A stretch of DNA of 64,000 nucleotides from Nocardia goodfellowii (GTDB taxonomy: Bacteria > Actinomycetota > Actinomycetes > Mycobacteriales > Mycobacteriaceae): the NCBI RefSeq assembly GCF_017875645.1, contig NZ_JAGGMR010000001.1, positions 3,534,001-3,598,000 on the forward strand, given 5' to 3'. How positions within the stretch are numbered: position 1 is the stretch's first letter; each line of letters begins with the position of its first letter. The translations under genes and the position numbers were made by a program. Shown here in pieces: positions 19,281 to 27,784 of this stretch. The notes beneath the pieces are model-generated. The model was not told the DNA's origin, searched no databases, and saw only the letters and a program-made list of their open reading frames with translations.

Positions 19281-20345
19281 ATGGTGTGGATGAGCAAGCA
19301 ATCGGCGGTACTCGCGGGTGTGGTGGCAATGGTGTGCGGCCTAGGCGTCGCCTCAACCGGCCCCGCGACCGCCGCGACCCCGGTGGATCCGATCATTGCC
19401 GCCGGTCACCTGCTGGCGTCACCGCAGTCCGCCGACGGCTCACGCATCGCGAGCTATGACATCGTCGACGACCGCACCATCGAGCTCCAGGTCTATTCCG
19501 CCGCGATGGACAAGAACATCGAGATCGATGTGCAACGCCCGAACGACGCTTCGGTCCCGCGCCCATCGCTGTATCTGCTCCCCGGAGCAGGCGGCGGCGA
19601 GGACAAGGCGACCTGGGCGGCGCAGACCGACGTTCCGCAATTCCTCGCGGGCAAAGACGTGAACGTCATCCAACCTGTCGGCGGCAAGTTCAGCTACTAC
19701 ACCGACTGGGTCGAGGCCGACCCGGAACTCGGTGTCAACAAATGGAAGACCTTCTTCACCGAAGAACTGCCCCCGCTGATCGACGCGGCCCTCGGCACGA
19801 ACGGCGCCAATGCCATTGCGGGCCTGTCGATGTCGGGCACATCGGTGCTGCAGCTGGCCGAAGCGAAACCGGGGCTGTTCGCGTCGGTCGCGGCCTACAG
19901 CGGCGCCGCGCAGATCAGCGACCCGGTCGGCTACGACTTCGTCAGCACCGTGGTGCGCGCGGGCGGCGGCAATCCCGACAATATGTACGGCCCCAAGGGC
20001 GACCCGAGATGGGCGCAGAACGATCCGCTGATCCACGCCGACCGGCTGCGCGGCACCGATCTGTTCATCTCCAGCGGTTCCGGTCTGCCCGGACAGTGGG
20101 ACACCCTCGACGGGACGCACGCGCTGCCGGGTCCGGGCGGGCTGGCCAACCAGGTCGCACTGGGTGGCGCGCTAGAAGGCGCGACCAACTGGGGTTCGCA
20201 CAACCTGCAAAACCGGCTGAACGAACTCGGTATCCCCGCCACCTACGACTTCACCCCCGTCGGCACCCATTCCTGGGGCTACTGGCAGGACGCGTTCCTG
20301 CGATCCTGGCCCGTCCTGGCTCGCGGCATGGGACTGCCCGCCTGA
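19281..20345 (+). CDS. secreted antigen-85/mycolyltransferase-like esterase
   Basis: A 354-residue exported alpha/beta-hydrolase of the esterase D/antigen 85 family. The Sec signal peptide (about residues 1-33) ends with ATAA. The nucleophile elbow is GLSMSG (the Ser near residue 180), the acid lies in the NxxxD region before LRGTDLF, and the catalytic His is in THSWGYW near the C-terminus. Antigen 85 proteins transfer mycolates between trehalose mycolates and arabinogalactan outside the membrane. This protein keeps the catalytic outline, but I cannot tell mycolyltransferase from general esterase. ATG 19290 is an alternative start. Flanked by two copies of a short element. Confidence 0.85.
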   Translation: MVWMSKQSAVLAGVVAMVCGLGVASTGPATAATPVDPIIAAGHLLASPQSADGSRIASYDIVDDRTIELQVYSAAMDKNIEIDVQRPNDASVPRPSLYLLPGAGGGEDKATWAAQTDVPQFLAGKDVNVIQPVGGKFSYYTDWVEADPELGVNKWKTFFTEELPPLIDAALGTNGANAIAGLSMSGTSVLQLAEAKPGLFASVAAYSGAAQISDPVGYDFVSTVVRAGGGNPDNMYGPKGDPRWAQNDPLIHADRLRGTDLFISSGSGLPGQWDTLDGTHALPGPGGLANQVALGGALEGATNWGSHNLQNRLNELGIPATYDFTPVGTHSWGYWQDAFLRSWPVLARGMGLPA

Positions 20346-20360
20346 TTCGGTCTTCCCAAT

Positions 20361-20403
20361 CCAGTTGCCTGAGAATGTCACCTGATTACCAGGTGAGGCA
20401 ATT
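20361..20403. repeat. right copy of the ~40-bp element flanking the antigen-85-like gene
   Basis: It contains TTGCCTGA, a perfect CACCTG-ATTAC-CAGGTG hairpin, then AGGCAA, which pairs with TTGCCT. It probably acts as a transcription-stop hairpin or protein site. Confidence 0.55.
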
Positions 20404-20503
20404 GTTCAAGCCCCAGAAGTGAACTGTGGTTCTCGTTCGGGGTACCGTGGTGGCAACGACGGGTCGGTGTGGACCGCCCGGGTGTGGTCACTAGGAGGTT
20501 GGT

Positions 20504-21649
20504 GTGGAGCGCACACTGTTCGAGCCCGAACACGATTTGTTCCGGGAGTCGTTCCGCAAGTTTCTCGATCAGCATGTCGCCCCGAACCACGCGAAGTGGG
20601 AAGAGCAGGGGATCGTCGATCGCGACGTCTGGCTCGAAGCGGGCAAGCAGGGCTTCCTCGGCATGGCCGTGCCGGAGGAGTTCGGCGGCGGCGGCGTCAA
20701 GGACTTCCGCTACAACGCCATCATCACCGAGGAGACCGTGCGCGGTCAGTACTCGGGGCTCGGGTTCACCCTGCACAACGACGTCATCGCGCCGTACCTG
20801 CTGGAATTGGCCAACGACGAGCAGAAGCAGCGCTGGCTGCCCGGCTTCTGTTCCGGCGAGATCATCACCGCCATCGCCATGACCGAACCCGGCACCGGCT
20901 CGGACCTGCAAGGCATCAAAACCCGCGCGGTCAAGGACGGCGACGACTGGATCCTCAACGGCGCCAAGACTTTCATCACCAACGGCATCAATTCCGACAT
21001 CGTCATCGTGGTCGCCCAGACTGACCCCGACAAGGGTGCGATGGGCTTCAGCCTGCTCGTCGTCGAGCGCGGCATGCCCGGTTTCGAACGTGGCGCCAAC
21101 CTCGACAAGCTCGGCCTCAAAGCCCAAGACACCGCGGAACTTTCGTTCACCGACGTCCGCGTTCCCGGTAAGAACCTGCTCGGCACCGAAGGCATGGGTT
21201 TCATCCACCTCATGCAGAACCTGCCCCAGGAGCGTCTGTCCATCGCCGTCATGGCCGCCGGCGCCATGGAAGCCTGCCTGGACATGACCATCCAGTACGT
21301 GCGCGACCGCAAAGCCTTCGGCAAACCCATTGGCGCCCTGCAGAACACACGCTTCGTCCTCGCCGAACTCGCCACCAAGACCACCGCGGTCCGCCTCATG
21401 GTCGACCGCTTCATCGAGGACCTGAACGCCGGCAAGCTCTCCGTCGAAGACGCCGCCATGGCCAAGTGGTGGAGCACCGAGGAGCAGGTCGACCTCATCG
21501 ACCGCTGCCTCCAACTCCACGGCGGCTACGGCTATATGAAGGAATACCCGATCGCCAAGGCGTACATGGATGCCCGCGTGCAGACCATCTACGGCGGCAC
21601 CACCGAGATCATGAAGGAGATCATCGGGCGCTCGCTGAAGTTGAGCTGA
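20504..21649 (+). CDS. fadE20: acyl-CoA dehydrogenase (FadE20-like)
   Basis: A 381-residue flavoprotein that introduces the trans-2 double bond into acyl-CoA. The acyl-CoA dehydrogenase signatures AMTEPGTGSDLQGIKT and the C-terminal QLHGGYGYMKEYPIAKAYMDARVQTIYGGTTEIMKEII are present, the latter including the region of the catalytic Glu and the FAD-binding arginine. The GTG start is preceded by a strong AGGAGG at 20493-20498. The position after hflX corresponds to fadE20 (Rv2724c). Chain-length preference cannot be read. It ends at a 17-bp hairpin and marks the last gene of the conserved block before the siderophore region. Confidence 0.93.
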   Translation: MERTLFEPEHDLFRESFRKFLDQHVAPNHAKWEEQGIVDRDVWLEAGKQGFLGMAVPEEFGGGGVKDFRYNAIITEETVRGQYSGLGFTLHNDVIAPYLLELANDEQKQRWLPGFCSGEIITAIAMTEPGTGSDLQGIKTRAVKDGDDWILNGAKTFITNGINSDIVIVVAQTDPDKGAMGFSLLVVERGMPGFERGANLDKLGLKAQDTAELSFTDVRVPGKNLLGTEGMGFIHLMQNLPQERLSIAVMAAGAMEACLDMTIQYVRDRKAFGKPIGALQNTRFVLAELATKTTAVRLMVDRFIEDLNAGKLSVEDAAMAKWWSTEEQVDLIDRCLQLHGGYGYMKEYPIAKAYMDARVQTIYGGTTEIMKEIIGRSLKLS

Positions 21650-21661
21650 GGGTAGAGCTTT

Positions 21662-21699
21662 CACCAACGGCCGCACGGATTACCGTGCGGCCGTTGGTG
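21662..21699. terminator. hairpin terminator after the acyl-CoA dehydrogenase gene
   Basis: A perfect 17-bp stem (CACCAACGGCCGCACGG and its complement) with loop ATTA and no T run starts 13 bases after the stop codon. Confidence 0.85.
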
Positions 21700-21808
21700 G
21701 ATCGGCCTGCGTCTGGTGGTTCGGTCCGCGTCTGGCGGTCCGGGCCTGCGCCTGCCGGTTTCGGCCCGCACTTTGTAGTTCCGGCCGGCAGGCCCGCAAT
21801 GCGGTGAT

Positions 21809-22732
21809 TCAGAGGCTGGCGCCCAGCAGTCCGCCGGCCACTCCGCCCGCGACGGCTCCACCGAGGGCGAAGGGGATGCCGACCGCGGCGGCACCGGCGA
21901 CGCCGCCGATGACTCCGCCGACAGTGCCGCCCACGGTGATGGCGATGACCGGATTCGCGATCCAGACCGGGGTCGAGACGACCGTGCCGATGAAGGTGCC
22001 GACCGCCGCACCGGCCACGCCGCCGACGATGGCGGCCGGGACGCCTGCGCCGACAGCGCCGAGGGCGGCTCCGGCGACGATCCCGGCCGCGATCTTGTCG
22101 GCGCGGCCCGGGTCGATGCCGATGGAGCGGCCGCCGGTGGAGATCGCGGCTTCGATGTTCGCGGCGGTGGTGTTCACCGGATCGAGGAGGCGGTCGGGGA
22201 CGGTGTCCGGGACCGGCCGGGTGTAGTCGCCGAGGCGGAGCGTGCGCGGCGGCGGAGCGATCGGGACCACGGGGGCAACCGGGGTGGGGAGGTGAAGTTC
22301 TTGTACGACGATCGGCGGGGCCTGCGTGGGGGCCGGGATCGGTCGACGGTTCTCCGGCACGAGGTAGTCGACCGGTGGGCGGGGCGGTTCGGTGACGATG
22401 CCCGGTTGCACAGGTGCGGGGCGAGAAACCGCGGGGCCGGGAATCGCGGTACTCACGCCGGGCTGAAGTGCGGAGTAGCGGGGGACCCGACGGTCACCGG
22501 CCGAGGGCGCAGTGTGGGGGCCCGGGGCCGGCGGAACAGAGGCCTGCGTGGTGGGCGACTGCGGGATGGCCGGCTGAGTAATCGCGGAGCCCGGGATGGG
22601 TGTGGACGCAACCTGCTGCGGACCGGAGGCGTCGGAACAGGCGACGGCCAGAGCCAGGGGTAGCGCGCCGGCGATCAGGGGACGGAGGGCACGCCGCGAC
22701 GCGCCGGACTGAACTTCTCGTTGCCGACTCAC
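21809..22732 (-). CDS. lipoprotein with Pro-rich region and glycine-zipper C-terminus
   Basis: A 307-residue exported protein. The GTG at 22732 gives a basic N-region (VSRQREVQSGASRRALRP), a hydrophobic core and a lipobox LAVAC around residue 31, so it is probably a lipoprotein. Residues about 40-160 are Pro/Ala/Thr/Val-rich and likely extended. The C-terminal ~130 residues are a run of hydrophobic GxxxG and AxxxG segments (GAALGAVGAGVPAAIVGG and similar), resembling glycine-zipper or membrane-inserting modules. A longer frame extends upstream but would bury the signal sequence. Function is unknown. A similar glycine-rich C-terminus occurs in the protein at 23849. Confidence 0.75.
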   Translation of the reverse strand: MSRQREVQSGASRRALRPLIAGALPLALAVACSDASGPQQVASTPIPGSAITQPAIPQSPTTQASVPPAPGPHTAPSAGDRRVPRYSALQPGVSTAIPGPAVSRPAPVQPGIVTEPPRPPVDYLVPENRRPIPAPTQAPPIVVQELHLPTPVAPVVPIAPPPRTLRLGDYTRPVPDTVPDRLLDPVNTTAANIEAAISTGGRSIGIDPGRADKIAAGIVAGAALGAVGAGVPAAIVGGVAGAAVGTFIGTVVSTPVWIANPVIAITVGGTVGGVIGGVAGAAAVGIPFALGGAVAGGVAGGLLGASL

Positions 22733-23758
22733 GTCGAAAAACCTCACCAGGATTGATAGTTGACTCAGGTCGGCCAGGTCAGCCAGCCGCTCGCGAGGCG
22801 ATATTAGCTGAATGAAAGCTGAGTAGCGCACATGGAGTGCAGCGCTCACGATGCGCGACCGACGATGGGATCGATATGCCCAGCCCAGCTCGGATGCCTC
22901 GAGGGGGAGTCGATCTGCTTCGAGATGATTGCTCTTATTTCACTGCGTCACACATGCTGGCGTGCGAGCGGCCGTCGGCAACTCAATTCCGCGCGGTGGT
23001 ACGAGATCCGTTCAGCGTGTCGCGGCGAGCGCGGCGCGCGAGGGCGTGCTCGGTGGCGCGCTCGCGGCGATGGCGACGACCTACGTGCTGCTGGTGTGTG
23101 GTGCGGTTAGCGTCGCCTCGAGTGCTCAAGTGCTCGAGTGCTCGAGTGCTCGAGTGCTCGAGTGCCCGAGTGCCCGAGTGCCCGAGTGGCTGACTGGCCG
23201 AGTGGCTGACTGGCTGACTGGCCGAGTGCCCAAGTGTCCGACTGCGAAAAGGCAATCCGGCAACCGGTCCTGCGCCGGGGTGGTAATCCGGCAACTGGTC
23301 TGGAGGTCGCGGGGCCGCAGACTGCGCGCTCACGAGATGCCTAAATTGTCATATGCGCATCGTGGTATGTGTTCGTCGAGTCGCCACGACCAGCAAGGGG
23401 GCCTCAGGGCAAAGAAGCATCGGTGCCGAATGTGATGAGGCTTCCTGCTCCGCTAGACGCGTTGCGGCGGTGGCTGTGCCGGCAGTGCGTCGGTGCTGGC
23501 GGGTGGTTTGGGCGGACGCCTAGCTTTGGTGGTCGGCGCGCCTGCTACTTGATCGTCGCTACTGGGCACGCACATTTCGCCGCCCCACCTGGTCTGATCG
23601 CGGTCGCGAATCGTGGGGTCGTGACCGGTCATCGCGATGCCGCTGCACGTCGTGAACATGTTGTCCCCGAATCGCATTGATGTCGTCGGGAGGGGTCGCG
23701 TGATCGATGACGCGTCTCCGACCGAGGCCTGGAAGGAACCTGCCCATTGCGCTCCCAC
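22733..23758. other. ~1 kb gene-free region with an 8-bp satellite
   Basis: No open frame here has a good start or recognisable family. Several 90-170-codon frames exist but have atypical composition and partly translate the satellite at 23117-23244. It separates the lipoprotein gene from the first iron box of the siderophore locus. Confidence 0.6.
23117..23244. repeat. 8-bp tandem repeat, 16 units
   Basis: Sixteen consecutive 8-mers based on CTCGAGTG, with single-base variants grouped in order: CTCGAGTG units first, then CCCGAGTG, then GCTGACTG/GCCGAGTG. The graded order is what slippage followed by point mutation would leave. There are no spacers, so it is not CRISPR. Confidence 0.9.
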
Positions 23759-23777
23759 TCAGGTTAGGCTAACTTTA
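23759..23777 (+). promoter_or_regulatory. IdeR/DtxR iron box
   Basis: TCAGGTTAGGCTAACTTTA matches the consensus TWAGGTWAGSCTWACCTWA at all but two positions. It lies 72 bases upstream of the secreted protein gene at 23849, which heads the transport genes. Repression by iron-loaded IdeR is expected. Confidence 0.88.
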
Positions 23778-23848
23778 CCGACGCATGCCGGGTGTTAGCC
23801 CAGGCAAGCGCGGACTGTCGAAACAGAGTTAGGAATGGGTACAGCACG

Positions 23849-24574
23849 ATGAGGATGAGGGAATTCGCTGCGGCGTCGATGATTACGGTGGCCGCCCTGA
23901 CGGTTGCGGGCGGTACCGCCGGCGCCGCCCCGGCCCCGGTTGCACCGCAGGGCGGGTTCACCGTTCCGATCGTGCCCGGCGTGATCAACTACACCACCAA
24001 CAACGACGGTAATTCCGCCGTCGTCACCACCGACGCGGGCAGCCTGGTGGTCAAGGACGGACAGTTCCAAATCCTTTCCCCCGCAGGCGATATCGTCGGT
24101 GGCGTGCCGCTCGAGGTGAACGTGGACGACATCGTCTACCCGATCAGCGCCACCATCGACGGCAACAAGGCGACCTTGCAGCCGGTGCTGGAAGGCGCCT
24201 ACTACCGCCCGGCCGCGTTCGCGCCCAAGGAGGTCTCCAACAAGGCCGCCGAGCAGCGTGAACAAGCCGCCTGGTCTAAGTTCGGTAGCCGCCTGTCGGT
24301 GGGCGCCGCGGTGGGCGCGATCGTCGGCGCGATCGGCGCTGCGGTTGTCGGCTGTGTTGCTGGTGGTGTGCTCGGCCTCGGCCTGACTCTGCCGGTCGCG
24401 CTGCTGCTCGGCGGCGGCCCCATCGCGGGTTGCCTCGCCGGCGCCATGACCCTTGGCCCGCTCGGCGCCATGGCTGGCACCATCGTGGTAGGCGCCCCGG
24501 TCGCCATCGCGGCGGCGATCGAGTACTTCAGCACCGTGAACGCGCCGCTGCCGCCCGCGGAGCCCGCTAAGTAA
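23849..24574 (+). CDS. iron-regulated secreted/membrane protein with glycine-rich C-terminus
   Basis: A 241-residue exported protein. The signal peptide (about residues 1-27, ending AGAAPAP) is followed by a beta-rich domain of about 100 residues (TVPIVPGVINYTTNNDGNS, then short repeats of strands). After a helical linker (KAAEQREQAAWSKFGSRL) comes a very hydrophobic Gly/Ala region of about 90 residues with GxxxG patterns and two Cys, and a Pro-rich end. I recognise no characterised family. Its iron box and position before the FecCD-type permeases suggest a role in siderophore passage or capture at the cell envelope; this is inference. A hairpin follows it, so it may be made in excess over the permeases. 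Confidence 0.78.
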   Translation: MRMREFAAASMITVAALTVAGGTAGAAPAPVAPQGGFTVPIVPGVINYTTNNDGNSAVVTTDAGSLVVKDGQFQILSPAGDIVGGVPLEVNVDDIVYPISATIDGNKATLQPVLEGAYYRPAAFAPKEVSNKAAEQREQAAWSKFGSRLSVGAAVGAIVGAIGAAVVGCVAGGVLGLGLTLPVALLLGGGPIAGCLAGAMTLGPLGAMAGTIVVGAPVAIAAAIEYFSTVNAPLPPAEPAK

Positions 24575-24596
24575 CGCGTCGCTTGTACGTGGTTTC

Positions 24597-24631
24597 GGCC
24601 GGTACGTCCCCTGTTCGGGGGCGTACCGGCC
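24597..24631 (+). terminator. hairpin between the secreted protein gene and the first permease gene
   Basis: A 15-bp stem with one G-T pair and loop TGTTC, without a T run, starts 23 bases after the stop codon and 33 bases before the permease start. Partial termination within the transcript is plausible. Confidence 0.75.
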
Positions 24632-24663
24632 GCAGCCGTTTGGTGTCGGAGTAGGAGAGATCA

Positions 24664-25698
24664 GTGGTCGAAACACCCACGGTCACAACGGTAACGACCG
24701 CGGTGGCGGCACGGCGGACGCTATGGCTGCTGGTGGGGGTCGGGTTGCTCGCCGCGGTGTGTGTGCTCAGCCTGATGATCGGGGCCCGGGATATCCCGAT
24801 GGGCACCGCGTGGGATGCGCTGTGGCACTTCGACGGCTCCGACGAGCATGTGGTGGTGCGCACGCTGCGGGTCCCGCGGACCGTGCTCGCGGTGATCGTG
24901 GGTGCGGCGCTGGGCGTTTCGGGCGCGTTGATCCAGGCGATGACGCGCAACCCGCTCGCGGACCCGGGAATCCTGGGTGTCAACGCGGGCGCGGGATTCT
25001 TTGTCGCGCTGGGTGTCGCGGCCTTCGGCCTCACCAGTGTCTGGTCCTATGTGTGGTTCGCCTTCCTGGGCGCGGCCGTGGTGACTGTCGCGGTCTACGC
25101 GCTGGGCTCGCTGGGCCGGGGCGGGGCGACGCCGATTCGGCTGACGCTGGCCGGTGTCGCGCTCGGCGCGGTGCTCAGCGGTATCACCATGGGTTTGATG
25201 CTGTTGGACCCCAAGACTTTCGACCAGATGCGCTTCTGGAACGCGGGCACGGTCTCCGGTCGCGGAATGGATATCGTGTGGCCGGTGTCGCTGTTCATCG
25301 CTGTGGGCCTGACCCTGGCGATGGCGGTGGCCCGTCCGTTGAACGCGCTGGCGCTCGGCGAGGATCTGGCCCGCGCGCTCGGTACCGATATCGTCCGGAC
25401 CCGGGTCGCCGCCGTCGCCGCCGTCACCCTGCTGTGTGGTGCGGCCACCGCCGCGGCCGGCCCGATTGGCTTCGTGGGGTTGATGATTCCGCATGTGGCG
25501 CGCTGGATCGTGGGGCCGGATCAACGCTGGATCCTGCCCTACTCCATGGTCGGTGCACCGATTCTGCTGCTGGTCGCCGACATCATCGGCCGCGTGGTGA
25601 TTCGTCCCGACGAACTGGCCGTCGGCATCGTGACCGCTTTCGTCGGCGCGCCCGTCCTGATCGCATTGATTCGCCGCAAGAAAGTGAGCTCCCTATGA
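24664..25698 (+). CDS. FecCD-family ferric-siderophore ABC permease (first subunit)
   Basis: A 344-residue inner-membrane permease with about nine to ten TM helices. Family blocks include RVPRTVLAVIVGAALGVSGALIQAMTRNPLADPGILGVNAGAGF and, in the cytoplasmic loop contacting the ATPase, AAAGPIGFVGLMIPHVARW. These define the BtuC/FecD superfamily that imports ferric siderophores or cobalamin. Its GTG is preceded by AGGAGA. It pairs with the permease at 25739. The ATPase partner (FepC-type) is not encoded in this window. Regulated with the upstream iron-box gene. Confidence 0.93.
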   Translation: MVETPTVTTVTTAVAARRTLWLLVGVGLLAAVCVLSLMIGARDIPMGTAWDALWHFDGSDEHVVVRTLRVPRTVLAVIVGAALGVSGALIQAMTRNPLADPGILGVNAGAGFFVALGVAAFGLTSVWSYVWFAFLGAAVVTVAVYALGSLGRGGATPIRLTLAGVALGAVLSGITMGLMLLDPKTFDQMRFWNAGTVSGRGMDIVWPVSLFIAVGLTLAMAVARPLNALALGEDLARALGTDIVRTRVAAVAAVTLLCGAATAAAGPIGFVGLMIPHVARWIVGPDQRWILPYSMVGAPILLLVADIIGRVVIRPDELAVGIVTAFVGAPVLIALIRRKKVSSL

Positions 25699-25745
25699 CG
25701 GTGCGTCTGCCTGTCCTGTCGGCGCCCGAGGTGGCCCAGTGGTGA
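25695..25745 (+). CDS. 16-codon linking mini-ORF between the two permease genes
   Basis: ATG overlaps the stop of the first permease (ATGA) and encodes MTVRLPVLSAPEVAQW, ending in a TGA that overlaps the start region of the second permease. This arrangement could carry ribosomes from one permease to the next by re-initiation. It may equally be chance; there is no separate Shine-Dalgarno. Confidence 0.35.
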   Translation: MTVRLPVLSAPEVAQW

Positions 25746-26797
25746 AGACCTCTTCGCGAATCGAGTTCGGCCGCCGGATGGTGGTACTGCGCGCCGGGGA
25801 CCGGATGTCGGTGCGGATCGGACTGCGGACACCCGCGGTGATCGCGGTGCTGTTGATGCTCAGTGCCGTGGTCGCGGTGCTGGCGTTGGGCACGGGCGAG
25901 TACGCGTTGTCGCCGGCGACGGTGCTGCGGGCGGTATTCGGGGATTCGACGCGGCTGGCCGAATTCGTGGTGATGGACCTGCGGATGCCGCGGGTGCTGC
26001 TGGCGTTACTGCTCGGCGCGGCGCTGGGCGCCAGCGGTGCGATCTTCCAATCGCTGACCCGCAACCCGCTCGGCAGCCCCGACGTGATCGGATTCAATAC
26101 CGGCGCCTATACCGGCGCGCTGGTGGTCATGTTGATCTTCGGCGGCGGCTACCGGCAGACCGCTGTCGGTGCGCTGATCGGCGGAATAGTCACCGCCGCA
26201 ATCATTTACGCGCTGTCGCTGAAAGGCGGCATGCAGGGCTTCCGGTTGATCATCGCGGGCATCGCGATCAGCACCATGTTGCAGTCGGTGAATGTGTGGC
26301 TGTTGCTGAAGGTCGACGTGAATACCGCCATGGCGGCGGCGGTGTGGGGTTCGGGTTCGCTGACCGGCCTGGATTGGAGCCAGGTGACGCCGGTCGCCAT
26401 CGCGCTCGTGGCGCTGCTGCCGGGCGTGCTGTGGCTGGCGTATCGGATGCCGCTACTCGAACTCGGTGATGACACCGCACAGGCGCTGGGTCTGCGGTTG
26501 GAGCCGACCCGGCTGGCCGCGGTACTGGTGGGTGTCGCGCTGACCGCGGTCGCGACAGCGGCCGCCGGACCCATCGCGTTCTTGTCTTTGGCCGCACCGC
26601 AGTTGGCGCGCCGTTTGACGCGCTCGGCCACGGTCGCACCGGCGCCCGCCGCCGCGCTGGGTGCCTTGCTACTGCTGCTGAGCGATTGGATCGCTCAGCG
26701 CGCTTTCGCGCCCACTCAGCTGCCGGTCGGTGTGGTGACCGTGTCGGTGGGCGGCGCGTACTTCGTGTGGCTGCTCGCCCGCGAGGCCCGACGGTGA
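25739..26797 (+). CDS. FecCD-family ferric-siderophore ABC permease (second subunit)
   Basis: A 352-residue membrane permease of the same superfamily as the upstream gene. Blocks MPRVLLALLLGAALGASGAIFQSLTRNPLGSPDVIGFNTGAY and AAAGPIAFLSLAAPQLARRL are diagnostic of FecD/FepG proteins. It starts at either of two adjacent GTG codons (25739 or 25742). The N-terminal ~30 residues are basic and precede TM1. Together with the first permease it makes the heterodimeric channel for the ferric form of the siderophore made by this locus. The siderophore-interacting protein gene follows after 28 bases. Confidence 0.93.
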   Translation: MVKTSSRIEFGRRMVVLRAGDRMSVRIGLRTPAVIAVLLMLSAVVAVLALGTGEYALSPATVLRAVFGDSTRLAEFVVMDLRMPRVLLALLLGAALGASGAIFQSLTRNPLGSPDVIGFNTGAYTGALVVMLIFGGGYRQTAVGALIGGIVTAAIIYALSLKGGMQGFRLIIAGIAISTMLQSVNVWLLLKVDVNTAMAAAVWGSGSLTGLDWSQVTPVAIALVALLPGVLWLAYRMPLLELGDDTAQALGLRLEPTRLAAVLVGVALTAVATAAAGPIAFLSLAAPQLARRLTRSATVAPAPAAALGALLLLLSDWIAQRAFAPTQLPVGVVTVSVGGAYFVWLLAREARR

Positions 26798-26825
26798 AAC
26801 GAATTCGATGGAAAGGAAGTCGCCG

Positions 26826-27668
26826 ATGACAACGCGTGCGCATGTGGAGCGGATCGCCGAGGTCCGGGCCGGAGCCGGGGGCGAGAAGGTGCCCTATCCG
26901 ATCGGTCTGCGGGAATTGGAGGTGCTGCGCACGGAGATGTTCGGTTCGGCATTGCTGCGCTTGACGTTCGGTGGTCCGGAGCTCGAGGGCTTCGAAAGTC
27001 ACGCGCCCACCGAGCATGTGCGTTTGGTCTTCCCGGATGCGGATGGGACTCTGCGGTTGCCGGAGAAGGTCGGCCAGAGTTTGAAATGGCCGCGCCCGCT
27101 TCCTGTTTCCCGCGAATACACGGTGCGGCGCTACGATGCCGTCGCGGGCGAGCTGGATATCGACTTCGCTTTGCACCCGGGTGGTTTCGCGGCGACGTGG
27201 GCCGCGCGGGCCACGCCCGGGACCCGGGTCTACATCGCGGGTCCGCCGGGTGGGCTCGTTGTTCCCGATACCTACGACCGTTATCTGCTCGCCGGTGACA
27301 TCACCGCCTTGCCCGCTATGGCGAGGTGGCTGGAGACACTGCCGCCTACCGCGTCGGGTTGGGCATTCATCGAAGTGGCGGACGCTTCGGAGGTCATCGA
27401 ACTGACCGCGCCGCAGGGGGTTCAGGTCACCTGGCTGTTCCGGGACGGCGTCGCCGCCGGGCATTCCGAGGTGCTGGTCCAAGCGGTGCGAGCGGTTCCG
27501 GTTCCGGTGGGGGAGCGCGTCTATGCCTGGGTCGCCGGTGAAGCCGTGACCGTGCGTCCGCTGCGCCGGTGGCTGCGCGAGGACTTCGGGTCGGCTCCGG
27601 CGGATCACCTGGTCACCGGGTATTGGAAGCGCGGCGTCGCGGATTTCGAAGAGGCGCACGAGCACTAG
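26826..27668 (+). CDS. siderophore-interacting protein, FAD/NAD(P)H ferric-siderophore reductase (ViuB-like)
   Basis: A 280-residue cytosolic flavoprotein that reduces imported ferric siderophore so the iron is released. The FAD-binding motif SREYTVRRYD, the HPGGFAATWA segment and the C-terminal SIP domain (VYAWVAGEAVTVRPLRRWL, then YWKRG) identify the ViuB/SIP family. ATG 26826 has AAAGGAAG upstream and is preferred over an in-frame ATG 18 bases earlier. It ends the transport part of the first iron-regulated unit; the NRPS gene has its own iron box 70 bases downstream. Confidence 0.93.
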   Translation: MTTRAHVERIAEVRAGAGGEKVPYPIGLRELEVLRTEMFGSALLRLTFGGPELEGFESHAPTEHVRLVFPDADGTLRLPEKVGQSLKWPRPLPVSREYTVRRYDAVAGELDIDFALHPGGFAATWAARATPGTRVYIAGPPGGLVVPDTYDRYLLAGDITALPAMARWLETLPPTASGWAFIEVADASEVIELTAPQGVQVTWLFRDGVAAGHSEVLVQAVRAVPVPVGERVYAWVAGEAVTVRPLRRWLREDFGSAPADHLVTGYWKRGVADFEEAHEH

Positions 27669-27735
27669 TGATGTTGCGCGCGCCGCGGCAATCTAGGTTC
27701 CAGTTTCGGGGCGCGATGGTTTAGGCTCATTGAAG

Positions 27736-27754
27736 TTAGGTTTGCCTATCTTTG
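27736..27754 (+). promoter_or_regulatory. IdeR/DtxR iron box before the NRPS gene
   Basis: TTAGGTTTGCCTATCTTTG: the left half TTAGGTT is perfect and the right half is degenerate. It lies 30 bases before the preferred GTG start of the NRPS. Confidence 0.75.
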
Positions 27755-27784
27755 GCGAGCGGTTCGAAGGATGAGGAGTTCGGT

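Noticed and set aside
22929..23435. Possible 168-codon gene over the 8-bp satellite
   Set aside because: The translation is mostly satellite-encoded repeats, has no Shine-Dalgarno, and the codon pattern differs from the neighbours.
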